Both the position numbers and the translations under genes were made by a program. Source: Enorma burkinafasonensis (GTDB taxonomy: Bacteria > Actinomycetota > Coriobacteriia > Coriobacteriales > Coriobacteriaceae). Taken from it: a stretch of DNA of 64,000 bases. Each line of letters begins with the position of its first letter. The stretch's first letter is position 1. The notes beneath the pieces are model-generated. The model was not told the origin of the DNA. It made no database searches and worked only from the letters and a program-made list of their open reading frames with translations. The stretch is taken from assembly GCF_902150035.1 (NCBI RefSeq), contig NZ_LR597504.1, forward strand, positions 62,001 to 126,000, written 5' to 3'. This document shows, one piece after another, positions 16,862 to 24,375 of the stretch.

Positions 16862-17332
16862 ATGACCGCCGTCGACACCGCGCTGTTCAAGCCCGAACTC
16901 ACCTTCATCGACTTCGAGGCACGCGACCGCTTCGACCTCTTCGCCCGGCTGGGCGAGAGGCTCGCGCCGGCGGGCTACATCCGCGACACCTGGCTCGACG
17001 CCATCCTGGAGCGCGAGCGCCGGTACCCGACCGGTCTGGACTGCGGGTCCATCCGGGTGGCCATCCCCCATGTCGAGCCCCAGCACATCGTGCGGCCCTA
17101 TATCGCCGTCATCAGGCCCGCGCGCCCCATCGAGTTCGAGGGCATGGCCGGCCTCCCCGCCGTGCAGGCTGAGCTCATCGTGAACCTGGGCCTTCAGGGG
17201 CACGAGGACAGCCAGGTCAAGGTGCTGCAGGCGCTCATGGGGCTCTTCGCCGATACCGCCGCGGTCCGTGACATCTCCCGCCAGACCACGCCCGACGGCC
17301 TACTGAGCGCGCTCTTGCGTCGCATCGGGTAG
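16862..17332 (+). CDS. Orphan PTS EIIA component, fructose/galactitol (type 2) family
   Basis: A 156-residue cytoplasmic phosphocarrier. The phosphorylated histidine is His70 in the motif SIRVAIPHVEPQHI. The surrounding ERRYPTGLDCG segment resembles galactitol-type GatA proteins more than mannitol-type ones. The start is supported by GGGGAGG just upstream. No EIIB or EIIC of the same family is adjacent: the next gene is purE and the preceding genes are tRNAs. It may supply phosphate to a permease elsewhere or act in regulation. It belongs to a different family from the EIIA that the mannose-type permease at 42.5-44.7 kb would need. Confidence 0.87.
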   Translation: MTAVDTALFKPELTFIDFEARDRFDLFARLGERLAPAGYIRDTWLDAILERERRYPTGLDCGSIRVAIPHVEPQHIVRPYIAVIRPARPIEFEGMAGLPAVQAELIVNLGLQGHEDSQVKVLQALMGLFADTAAVRDISRQTTPDGLLSALLRRIG

Positions 17333-17470
17333 GCCGCGGCACCCGCCAGGATGAGCTCTTGCTGTGCGCGGGCCATCGCCCGCGCCGCAGCGGCCATCGC
17401 GCGGGCGGGGTGGGGTACTATAACAGGATGCCCTAGGCAGCCAATCGGCAATCGAGAGCTTGGAGGAAGC

Positions 17471-17941
17471 ATGGCAGAGCAGGAGCGCACCCCGTTGGTC
17501 GGTATCATCATGGGTTCCAAGTCGGACCTCCCGGTCATGGAGGGTTGCACCGCGGAGCTTGAGAAGCTCGGCGTGCCCTATGAGCTCGTGATCGCGAGCG
17601 CGCACCGCAACCCGCAGAAGGTCCACGAGTGGGCGGAGTCCGCCGCCGACCGCGGCCTGCGCGTGATCATCGCCGCGGCGGGCAAGGCCGCGCACCTGGG
17701 CGGCGTCGTGGCGGCGTTCACCCCGCTGCCGGTGATCGGCGTGCCCATGAAGACGAGCGACCTGGGCGGTCTCGACTCCCTGCTCTCCATGGTCCAGATG
17801 CCCTCCGGCGTGCCGGTGGCCTGCGTCGCGATCAACGGCGCCAAGAACGCCGCCATCTTCGCCACGCAGATCCTGGGCGCCGGGATGCCCGAGTACCGTG
17901 ATGCCATCAAGGACATGAAGCAGGAGATGGCCGAGGCTTAA
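17471..17941 (+). CDS. purE: N5-carboxyaminoimidazole ribonucleotide mutase
   Basis: A 156-residue class I PurE that converts N5-CAIR to CAIR in de novo purine synthesis. Diagnostic stretches are [13 protein letters not shown], the catalytic [12 protein letters not shown] and [15 protein letters not shown] followed by PVIGVPMK. The ATG at 17471 is preceded by TGGAGGAAG. purK is not next to it, and purB (22.9 kb) and purC (36.9 kb) are scattered, so the pathway genes are not in one operon here. Confidence 0.96.
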   Translation: MAEQERTPLVGIIMGSKSDLPVMEGCTAELEKLGVPYELVIASAHRNPQKVHEWAESAADRGLRVIIAAAGKAAHLGGVVAAFTPLPVIGVPMKTSDLGGLDSLLSMVQMPSGVPVACVAINGAKNAAIFATQILGAGMPEYRDAIKDMKQEMAEA

Positions 17942-18005
17942 GCGCCCGCGGGCCTCGTTGCGGGCCGCGCGCAGGGTGCGATGCCCTTCGGCTGAGAGGA
18001 TAGGT

Positions 18006-19376
18006 ATGACTGAGTATCAGGGGAAGCGCTTCCGCGCGAGCGGGAACGGGCAGGTGGGCCCGCAGCCCCAGTCACGTGCCGACGGGCAGACGGCGGCCGG
18101 ACGGGCAGGCGCCCACCGCGCAGCTGCGGGCCAGGATCCCGTGGCGAGCGCGGGCTCCCGTCCTCTGGGCAACCACGCCGCCCCTGCCGGCGCGGCGCGC
18201 CCCGGAGTGTCCCCGCAGGCACCGAGCCCTCGGGCGCGCGGCAACCACATGCGCGGCCAGCAGGCGCAGCCCGCGACGGGAACGGCCCGCCCAGCTACGG
18301 GAGCGGGGCGGCCGTCGGGGGCGGCGGGACAGAGCTCGCCAAGCGCCGGCCGCACCACCCGGCAGCCGGTCTCCGGCGCACGGCCCACGGCAACGTCTCG
18401 CGCCGCCGCTACCCCGCGGCCCGCTTCCTCGGCACAAGCCCCCCGCCCCGTCGGAACGAAACCGGCGCAGTCGGCCTCGCCTCACGCCTACCGGCCCTCG
18501 TCGTACGGCGCCCGCGCCGGCGCGGCGGGCAACTCCAGCCGTCCGGGCTCGCGCAGACCTGCCGGCTCGCGCAAGGAGACCGACCCGCGCAAGGGTAGCG
18601 GGCGCGACATCGTCTCGCGCATCCTCATCGGCGTGGGCATCGTGCTCCTCCTGGTCGCTGCCGGCATCTTCATCTTCGCCCAGCTGGGCTACCGGCAGGC
18701 GGCGGACACCTACCGCGACCTTTCGTCCTACGTCACCCTCGACGATTCTGAGGGGCAGGGCATCCCCGAGGTCGACTGGGATGCGCTCGCCCAGGTGAGC
18801 GAGGACATCGTCGCGTGGATCTACATCCCCGGCACCGACATCAGCTACCCCGTGGTCCAAGGTGAGACCAACGACCAGTACCTGCGGGCCCTGCCCGACG
18901 GAACCTGGAACAACTCCGGCAGCATCATGCTCGACAGCGACCAGACGGCGCCCGGCATGGTGGGCCAGCAGACGACGGTCTACGGGCACCACATGAGCGA
19001 CGGGTCGATGTTCGACCCGATCGAGGACACGCTCGACCAGGACCTCTTCGACGGCATGCCGACGGTCTACTACCTCACGCCCGAGGTGACCTACCGCCTG
19101 TCGCCGCTCTTCACGGCACGCGTCGACGACACCTACGTCGCCGCCCGCCAGGAGACGTTCGGCGATGCGGCGGCGCTCCGCAGCTACCTCGACGCGCTGC
19201 GCGAGTACGCCCGCGCCGAGGCGGACGACGTCGACGAACGCCTGGCATCCGTCGACCAGGTGCTGGCGCTGGTGACCTGCAGCGGTGTCGCCCCGGCGAA
19301 CCACCGCGCGGTCATGATCTGCACGATCGCCGAGGAGATGCCCGCGCAGCAGGCGGGCGATGCCGGCGAATCATAA
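18006..19376 (+). CDS. Class B sortase with long disordered cytoplasmic N-terminus
   Basis: A 456-residue protein. The first about 200 residues are rich in Ala, Pro, Gly, Arg and Ser and look disordered. One membrane helix (ILIGVGIVLLLVAAGIFIF) follows, then a class B sortase domain: DISYPVVQGETND, catalytic His328 in TVYGHHMSDG, Cys425 in LALVTCSGV and Arg434 in NHRAVMI. It therefore has a type II topology with the enzyme outside. The ATG at 18006 follows GAGAGGATAGG. It is not next to a substrate gene, so it may be the housekeeping sortase or serve distant proteins such as the LASTGD protein at 24.4 kb. The Pro/Arg-rich cytoplasmic tail is longer than in typical sortases. Confidence 0.9.
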   Translation: MTEYQGKRFRASGNGQVGPQPQSRADGQTAAGRAGAHRAAAGQDPVASAGSRPLGNHAAPAGAARPGVSPQAPSPRARGNHMRGQQAQPATGTARPATGAGRPSGAAGQSSPSAGRTTRQPVSGARPTATSRAAATPRPASSAQAPRPVGTKPAQSASPHAYRPSSYGARAGAAGNSSRPGSRRPAGSRKETDPRKGSGRDIVSRILIGVGIVLLLVAAGIFIFAQLGYRQAADTYRDLSSYVTLDDSEGQGIPEVDWDALAQVSEDIVAWIYIPGTDISYPVVQGETNDQYLRALPDGTWNNSGSIMLDSDQTAPGMVGQQTTVYGHHMSDGSMFDPIEDTLDQDLFDGMPTVYYLTPEVTYRLSPLFTARVDDTYVAARQETFGDAAALRSYLDALREYARAEADDVDERLASVDQVLALVTCSGVAPANHRAVMICTIAEEMPAQQAGDAGES

Positions 19377-19487
19377 CCTCTCGACACCATCTCAAGAATG
19401 GCTTAAGGAGGGCGTTCCCGCACGGCGGCGCCCTCCGTTCGTCTACACTTGAGCCGCTACCGAACGCGACCGATGAGGAGCCTTCCC

Positions 19488-20786
19488 ATGAGCGCACCCG
19501 CATCCGAGGCCACCGCGACCTCGATGGTCTCCCCCGGGGACAACGGGCTCGACCCGAAGACGACCACCCCTGAGGAGCAGCGTAAGATCCCGCTCTTCAT
19601 CAAGGTCTACGGCTTTCTCTGCCTGATCGACGGCGTGGTGACGGCTCCGCTCGTCGCGCTGTTCATCGGCCTTGTCGCCCTCGCGGTCCTGAGCGATCCG
19701 GCGTCGTTCGCTGTCGGCGCCGACCCCACGATCCCGGTTGTGGTCACGATCTTGAACATCGTGATCTCCCTCGTAAACGGCATCGGGCTTATCGTGTTCG
19801 GTCGTTCCCTCATCCGCAACCGCCGCCGGCACGCGGCCCTCTGGTCGTACGTGCTCATCGGCACGACCTTCATCCAGCTGCTCTGCAACGTGATGCTCCA
19901 GGGCATCGGGCCGCACCTCACGAGCGGCACCGTCCAGCTCGTCATCCTGCTCACGCTCTCCGTCACGATCGACCCCTCGCTCCACCAGGAGCGCGAGCTC
20001 CAGCGGCGCCTGCGCGACCTCGCCGACCAGGAGGCCGCCGAGGAGGGAATGCTCGGCCGCGACCTCGAGGGCAAGGGGTACATCCAGCTGAACTTCTTCA
20101 ACCTCTTCTGGGTCTTCTTCGTCTGCAGCATCCTGGGGCTCGCCATCGAGGTCGTCTACCACATGGTCGTCGTGGACCCGGGTGTGTACCAGGACCGCGC
20201 AGGGCTCCTCTTCGGGCCCTTCTCGCCGATCTACGGGGTGGGCGCGGCCCTGCTCACCATCGCGCTCAACCGCTTCTATCGCGCGAACCCGCTCGTGATC
20301 TTTTTGGTCTCCGCCGTCATCGGCGGCGTGTTCGAGGCGTTCGTCAGCTGGTTCATGCAGACGTCGTTCGGCGCCGTCGCCTGGGACTACACCGGCATGA
20401 CCATCTTCGGCTTTCCCGACCCGGTGGCGATCCTGTTCCACGGGCGCACGAGCACGCCGTTCATGTGCATGTGGGGCGCCCTCGGCTTCGTGTGGATCAA
20501 GGTCTGCCTGCCGTGGCTGCTCAAGCTCATCAACATGATCCCCTGGAAGATCAGGTATTCGCTGACCTCGCTCGTCTCCGTGCTCATGCTGGTCAACGCG
20601 GTCATGACGCTGCAGGCGCTCGACTGCTGGTTCGAGCGGGTCTCGGGCACCGCGTCGACGACGCCGGTGGAGGAGTTCTACGCGGAGCACTTCGATAACG
20701 CCTACATGGCCGACCGCTTCCAGAGCATGACGATCCACCCGGAGGATACGAGCCGCGTCGACGAGGGCGCGATCGCGGGGCAATGA
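19488..20786 (+). CDS. Polytopic membrane protein, CmpB/'putative ABC transporter permease' family
   Basis: A 432-residue integral membrane protein with about nine hydrophobic spans in two groups. The first group (residues about 35-170) contains FLCLIDGVVTAPLVALFIG. A charged cytoplasmic loop (RELQRRLRDLADQEA) follows. The second half matches the CmpB-type domain: NFFNLFWVFFVCSILGLAIE, then GPFSPIYGVGA and FVSWFMQTSFGAVAWDY. Despite the database name, transport has not been established for this family as far as I know. The ATG at 19488 has GAGGAG upstream. No ATPase partner is encoded nearby. Confidence 0.8.
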   Translation: MSAPASEATATSMVSPGDNGLDPKTTTPEEQRKIPLFIKVYGFLCLIDGVVTAPLVALFIGLVALAVLSDPASFAVGADPTIPVVVTILNIVISLVNGIGLIVFGRSLIRNRRRHAALWSYVLIGTTFIQLLCNVMLQGIGPHLTSGTVQLVILLTLSVTIDPSLHQERELQRRLRDLADQEAAEEGMLGRDLEGKGYIQLNFFNLFWVFFVCSILGLAIEVVYHMVVVDPGVYQDRAGLLFGPFSPIYGVGAALLTIALNRFYRANPLVIFLVSAVIGGVFEAFVSWFMQTSFGAVAWDYTGMTIFGFPDPVAILFHGRTSTPFMCMWGALGFVWIKVCLPWLLKLINMIPWKIRYSLTSLVSVLMLVNAVMTLQALDCWFERVSGTASTTPVEEFYAEHFDNAYMADRFQSMTIHPEDTSRVDEGAIAGQ

Positions 20787-20789
20787 AAA

Positions 20790-20811
20790 ACGGCACCGTT
20801 TCCGGTGCCGT
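20790..20811 (-). terminator. Intrinsic terminator of tRNA-Gly
   Basis: CGGCACCG and CGGTGCCG pair around a 4-base loop. On the minus strand the stem is followed by TTTTTCATT, so it chiefly terminates tRNA-Gly and overlaps the end of the convergent membrane-protein gene region. Confidence 0.8.
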
Positions 20812-20819
20812 GAACGTTC

Positions 20820-20894
20820 TGGAGCGGGCAACGGGACTCGAACCCGCGAGTGTCAGCTTGGGAAGCTGATGCCTTACCACTTGGCGATGCCCGC
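20820..20894 (-). tRNA. tRNA-Gly (CCC anticodon)
   Basis: Read on the minus strand: acceptor GCGGGCA/TGCCCGC, anticodon stem TCAGC/GCTGA with loop TTCCCAA, T-arm GTTCGAGTC, discriminator T and encoded CCA (20820-20822). Confidence 0.95.
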
Positions 20895-20922
20895 GTATGC
20901 GCGCCGCTTCGGCGCAGGGGAT

Positions 20923-20951
20923 AGTATACCGTGCCCGTTTTCGCCGGACAA
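20923..20951 (-). promoter_or_regulatory. Promoter of tRNA-Gly
   Basis: On the minus strand TTGTCC (20946-20951) and TATACT (20923-20928) are 17 bp apart. A GC-rich leader leads into the tRNA at 20894. The promoter lies inside a 15-bp-stem inverted repeat (20930-20944/20961-20975, one G-T pair). Confidence 0.75.
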
Positions 20952-21107
20952 GGCGTCGATGCGGAAACGGGCACGATCCGCACGAAATCGGCTCAGGTGG
21001 CGTCCGCCGCTCGGGCGAGGTGCGGCAGCCTTGGCCCGATAGCCCTGTTGCGGGCAACGAATCGTGAAGCCGCGGCGCAGCGAAAGGTCCATCCGGGGCC
21101 CAGCGCA

Positions 21108-21261
21108 CGCTCGTTGCGGAATTCGGTGTGAAGAATCGAGAGCGTGCCAGTAGCGGCGAAAACAGGATTCATCACCAAGCGATGTACCTGCGGTTTCTTT
21201 ATCTCGCTTGGGACCTTGCGGGAGCAGCGCCCAAAACTCACACCGAATTCCGCAACGAGCG
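21108..21261. repeat. 154-bp intergenic element bounded by 24-bp perfect inverted repeats
   Basis: The left arm (21108-21131) and right arm (21238-21261) are perfect inverted copies; the core is GTTGCGGAATTCGGTGTGA. They flank 106 bp with no convincing gene. A diverged pair with the same core occurs at 60458-60532. The rest of the gap between tRNA-Gly and the next gene holds the tRNA promoter hairpin and nothing else that I recognise. It may be a miniature mobile or REP-like element; no target-site duplication was evident. Confidence 0.75.
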
Positions 21262-21372
21262 ATCCAGAACACGCGAGTCGGCGGGAACTGCTGGATTTCG
21301 GGGTTCCCCACGCCCGACAAGGTAGACTGGTATGCGGCACAGCTGGTCTGCACATATTTGGTTGGGGGCATC

Positions 21373-22836
21373 ATGGGTGGAAGCGAATCGGCATACGGGA
21401 AGCGGCCGGTCGAGGCGGGCGCGCCTTCCGCCTACGCGTACGACAGGCTGGGGGAGACCCTGCGCGCGGCGGAGCTCCCCTCGGTGGACGAGCGCCGCGC
21501 CTTCGGCGAGGCCCTGCGCGACCGGTGCCCGCTCGAGACCCTAGGCACCTGGGAGGTTGCGGAAGGTCGCGGGGAGGTCATCGACCTCATCGAGGAGCAG
21601 TCCGCCACGCGCGTGCCCGAGCTCGTGCCGCTTCGCTACGAGCGCATGGGGGTCTCGCCCTTCACGTTCTTCCGGGGCTCGGCGATCGTGATGGCGCACG
21701 ACCTCGCGCAGATGCCCGCGACCGGCATCGAGGTCCAGTGCGTCGGCGATGCGCACATCGCCAACTTCGGTCTGTTCTTGAGCCCCACGCGCCACCTCGT
21801 CTTCGACATCAACGATTTCGACGAGACGGCACCGGGTCCATGGGAGTGGGATATCCTGCGCCTGGTCGCGAGCGTCGAGATCTGCGGGCGCGACCGGGGT
21901 TTCTCGAAGGAAGACCGTCGCGACGCCGTGCGCGCCTGCGCCAAGCAGTACCGCCACGCCATGAGGGACTTCGCCGCCATGGGTGCGCTCGACGTATGGC
22001 ATGCGCACCTCGACGTGGAGCAGGCGCTCGAGGGCTTCGAGCTCGATGGCAAGCGGGGCAGGACGATCCGGCGGGCCGTCGAGCGCGCACGATCGAAGGA
22101 CAGCGCTCGGGCCGCCGACCACCTTGCGCACGAGGAGGAGGGCGGCCTCAGGTTCGACATGCGTCCCCCGGAGCTCGTGCCGCTCGCGCAGCTTGCGGAG
22201 ACCCAGGGCTACCGTGACGCGGGCGAGCTCATGGCCGCCCTCGAGACCATGCTCGGCCGGTACTTCGAGAGCCTTCCGCTCGATAGGCGCCTGCTGCTCA
22301 GCCGCTACCGCATCCAGGACGGTGCCCGCAAGGTCGTGGGCGTGGGGAGCGTGGGCACGCGCGCGTGGGTGGCGCTGCTCACCGGCAAGGGCGCGGACGA
22401 CCCCTTGGTCATGCAGGTCAAGGAGGCCGGCCAGTCGGTGGTCGAGCACTTCTACAAGCCGTCTTCCTTCGCGCACAGTGGCGAGCGCGTGGTGCAGGGT
22501 CAGCGGCTCATCCAGTCGACCGCGGACATCCTCCTGGGATGGACGGGCGTCACGGCGCCGGACGGCACGCGGCGCGCGTACTACGTGCGGCAGCTCTGGA
22601 ACGGCAAGGGGTCCATCGACCTCGAGGAGATCGGCCCGGAGAGTCTCGAGAACACCGCGAGGCTCTGCGCCTGGGCGCTCGCGCACGCACACGCCCGCAC
22701 CGGGGACGACGTCGCCATCGCGGCCTACCTCGACCGGAAGCACGACTTCGAGGACGCGCTCTGGGACTTCGCGCGTGCCTACGCCGACCAGAACGAGGGC
22801 GACTACGCGGTCTTCATGGAACGTCATGGCAGATGA
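21373..22836 (+). CDS. DUF2252 family protein
   Basis: A 487-residue cytoplasmic protein. The family core is clear: an N-terminal RYERMGVSPFTFFRGSA, then VQCVGDAHIANFGLF, VFDINDFDETAPGPWEWD and later VMQVKEAGQSVVEHF. The conserved Asp-rich blocks and GDxHxxNFG motif recall aminoglycoside-phosphotransferase/kinase-like folds, so a phosphotransfer role is possible, but no reaction is established. The ATG at 21373 follows TTGGGGG at short spacing. It stands alone between the inverted-repeat element and purB. Confidence 0.87.
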   Translation: MGGSESAYGKRPVEAGAPSAYAYDRLGETLRAAELPSVDERRAFGEALRDRCPLETLGTWEVAEGRGEVIDLIEEQSATRVPELVPLRYERMGVSPFTFFRGSAIVMAHDLAQMPATGIEVQCVGDAHIANFGLFLSPTRHLVFDINDFDETAPGPWEWDILRLVASVEICGRDRGFSKEDRRDAVRACAKQYRHAMRDFAAMGALDVWHAHLDVEQALEGFELDGKRGRTIRRAVERARSKDSARAADHLAHEEEGGLRFDMRPPELVPLAQLAETQGYRDAGELMAALETMLGRYFESLPLDRRLLLSRYRIQDGARKVVGVGSVGTRAWVALLTGKGADDPLVMQVKEAGQSVVEHFYKPSSFAHSGERVVQGQRLIQSTADILLGWTGVTAPDGTRRAYYVRQLWNGKGSIDLEEIGPESLENTARLCAWALAHAHARTGDDVAIAAYLDRKHDFEDALWDFARAYADQNEGDYAVFMERHGR

Positions 22837-22892
22837 ATGACCTGCGGTAGAATCGGAGAGACCATTAACGCGCGACCGCCGGAGGGACCCGC

Positions 22893-24239
22893 ATGATCGA
22901 TCGCTATACCCGCCCGGAGATGGGCCACATCTTCTCGCTCGAGAACAAGTACGCCATCTGGCAGGAGATCGAGGTGCTCGCCTGCGAGGCTCACGCCGAG
23001 ATGGGCAAGATCGGCATCACCAAGGAGGAGGCCGGCTACATCCGCGAGCACGCCTCCTTCAACAAGGAAGAGGTCGACGCCATCGAGGCCGTCACCAACC
23101 ACGACGTCATCGCCTTCCTCACCAACATGGGCGAGTACATCGACAAGGACGTCCCCGAAGGCGAGCCCAAGCCCAGTCGCTGGGTGCACTACGGCATGAC
23201 CTCGTCCGACCTGGGCGACACCGCGCTTTGCTACCAGCTCGTCCAGGCGACCGACATCCTCATCGAGGACTGCCGCAAGCTCGGCGAGATCTGCCGCCGC
23301 CGCGCCTTCGAGGAGCGCAACACCCTTTGCGTGGGCCGCACCCACGGCATCCACGCCGAGCCCATGACCTTCGGTATGAAGTTCGGCAGCTGGGCGTGGG
23401 AGCTCAGGCGCGACCTCGACCGCCTCATCGATGCCCGCAAGAACGTTGCCTTCGGCGCCATCTCCGGTGCGGTGGGTACCTACAGCTCCATCGATCCCTT
23501 CGTGGAGGAGTACGTCTGCGAGCATCTGGGCCTCGTGCACGACCCGCTGTCCACCCAGGTCATCAGCCGCGACCACCATGCCTACCTGGCGGGCGTCCTC
23601 GCCACTACCGCCGCCACCTGCGAGCGCATCGCCACGGAGATCCGTAACCTCCAGAAGACCGATACCCTCGAGGCCGAGGAGCCGTTCAAGAAGGGTCAGA
23701 AGGGCAGCTCCGCCATGCCGCACAAGCGCAACCCCATCACGCTCGAGAAGGTCTGCGGCCTCTCGCGCGTGGTGAAGGCCAATGCGCAGGTGGCTTTCGA
23801 CAACGTCGCGCTCTGGCACGAGCGCGACATCAGCCACAGCTCCGCCGAGCGCGTGGCCCAGGCCGACAGCTTCATCGCGCTGGACCACATGTTCCAGTGC
23901 CTCATCCGCATCGTGGACGGGCTCATCCTGTACCCCGAGCAGATGAAGGCCAACCTCTACAAGACCCGCGGCCTCATCTTCTCCTCAAAGGTGCTGCTCG
24001 CGCTCGTGGACACGGGCATCACGCGCGAGGATGCCTACGCCATCGTGCAGGAGAACGCCATGGCCACGTGGCGCGAGGTGCAGCAGTGCGAGCAGGGCAC
24101 CACATTCCGCGAGAAGCTCGAAGCCGACCCGCGCTGCACCGTGACGGCCGAGAAGCTCGACGAGATCTTCGATCCGTGGGACTTCCTCACACGCATCGAT
24201 CGCGTCTTCGACCGTCTCGAGGAGCTGAGCTTCGCGTAA
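22893..24239 (+). CDS. purB: Adenylosuccinate lyase
   Basis: A 448-residue enzyme of the fumarase/aspartase superfamily. It cleaves SAICAR and adenylosuccinate, releasing fumarate, in purine synthesis. The superfamily signature is GSSAMPHKRNPIT, with the catalytic serine in the flexible loop. The earlier catalytic regions TSSDLGDTA and GRTHGIHAEPMTFG are also present. Length and start (ATG after CCGGAGGG) are normal for PurB. It is followed by a hairpin at 24269-24304 and is monocistronic as far as can be seen. Confidence 0.97.
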   Translation: MIDRYTRPEMGHIFSLENKYAIWQEIEVLACEAHAEMGKIGITKEEAGYIREHASFNKEEVDAIEAVTNHDVIAFLTNMGEYIDKDVPEGEPKPSRWVHYGMTSSDLGDTALCYQLVQATDILIEDCRKLGEICRRRAFEERNTLCVGRTHGIHAEPMTFGMKFGSWAWELRRDLDRLIDARKNVAFGAISGAVGTYSSIDPFVEEYVCEHLGLVHDPLSTQVISRDHHAYLAGVLATTAATCERIATEIRNLQKTDTLEAEEPFKKGQKGSSAMPHKRNPITLEKVCGLSRVVKANAQVAFDNVALWHERDISHSSAERVAQADSFIALDHMFQCLIRIVDGLILYPEQMKANLYKTRGLIFSSKVLLALVDTGITREDAYAIVQENAMATWREVQQCEQGTTFREKLEADPRCTVTAEKLDEIFDPWDFLTRIDRVFDRLEELSFA

Positions 24240-24268
24240 GGCTTGCCTGACAACGTGAACGATTGTGT

Positions 24269-24304
24269 GTGGGGGCTCTCATTCTTATGATGCGGAGCCC
24301 CCAC
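24269..24304 (+). terminator. Hairpin after purB
   Basis: 10-bp perfect arms GTGGGGGCTC/GAGCCCCCAC (24269-24278, 24295-24304) around a 16-base loop. Only a weak T-rich stretch follows, so termination is likely but not certain. Confidence 0.6.
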
Positions 24305-24375
24305 GTTATGTTCCTCGGTATACTTTGTACGACCGAGATTCGTATCTGTCAGTTTTGAGATGGAAGAGGGTACCC

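Noticed and set aside
16862-17332. The orphan EIIA as the missing EIIA of the mannose-type PTS
   Set aside because: It belongs to the fructose/galactitol EIIA fold with an AIPH histidine, which is not known to serve mannose-family EIIB.
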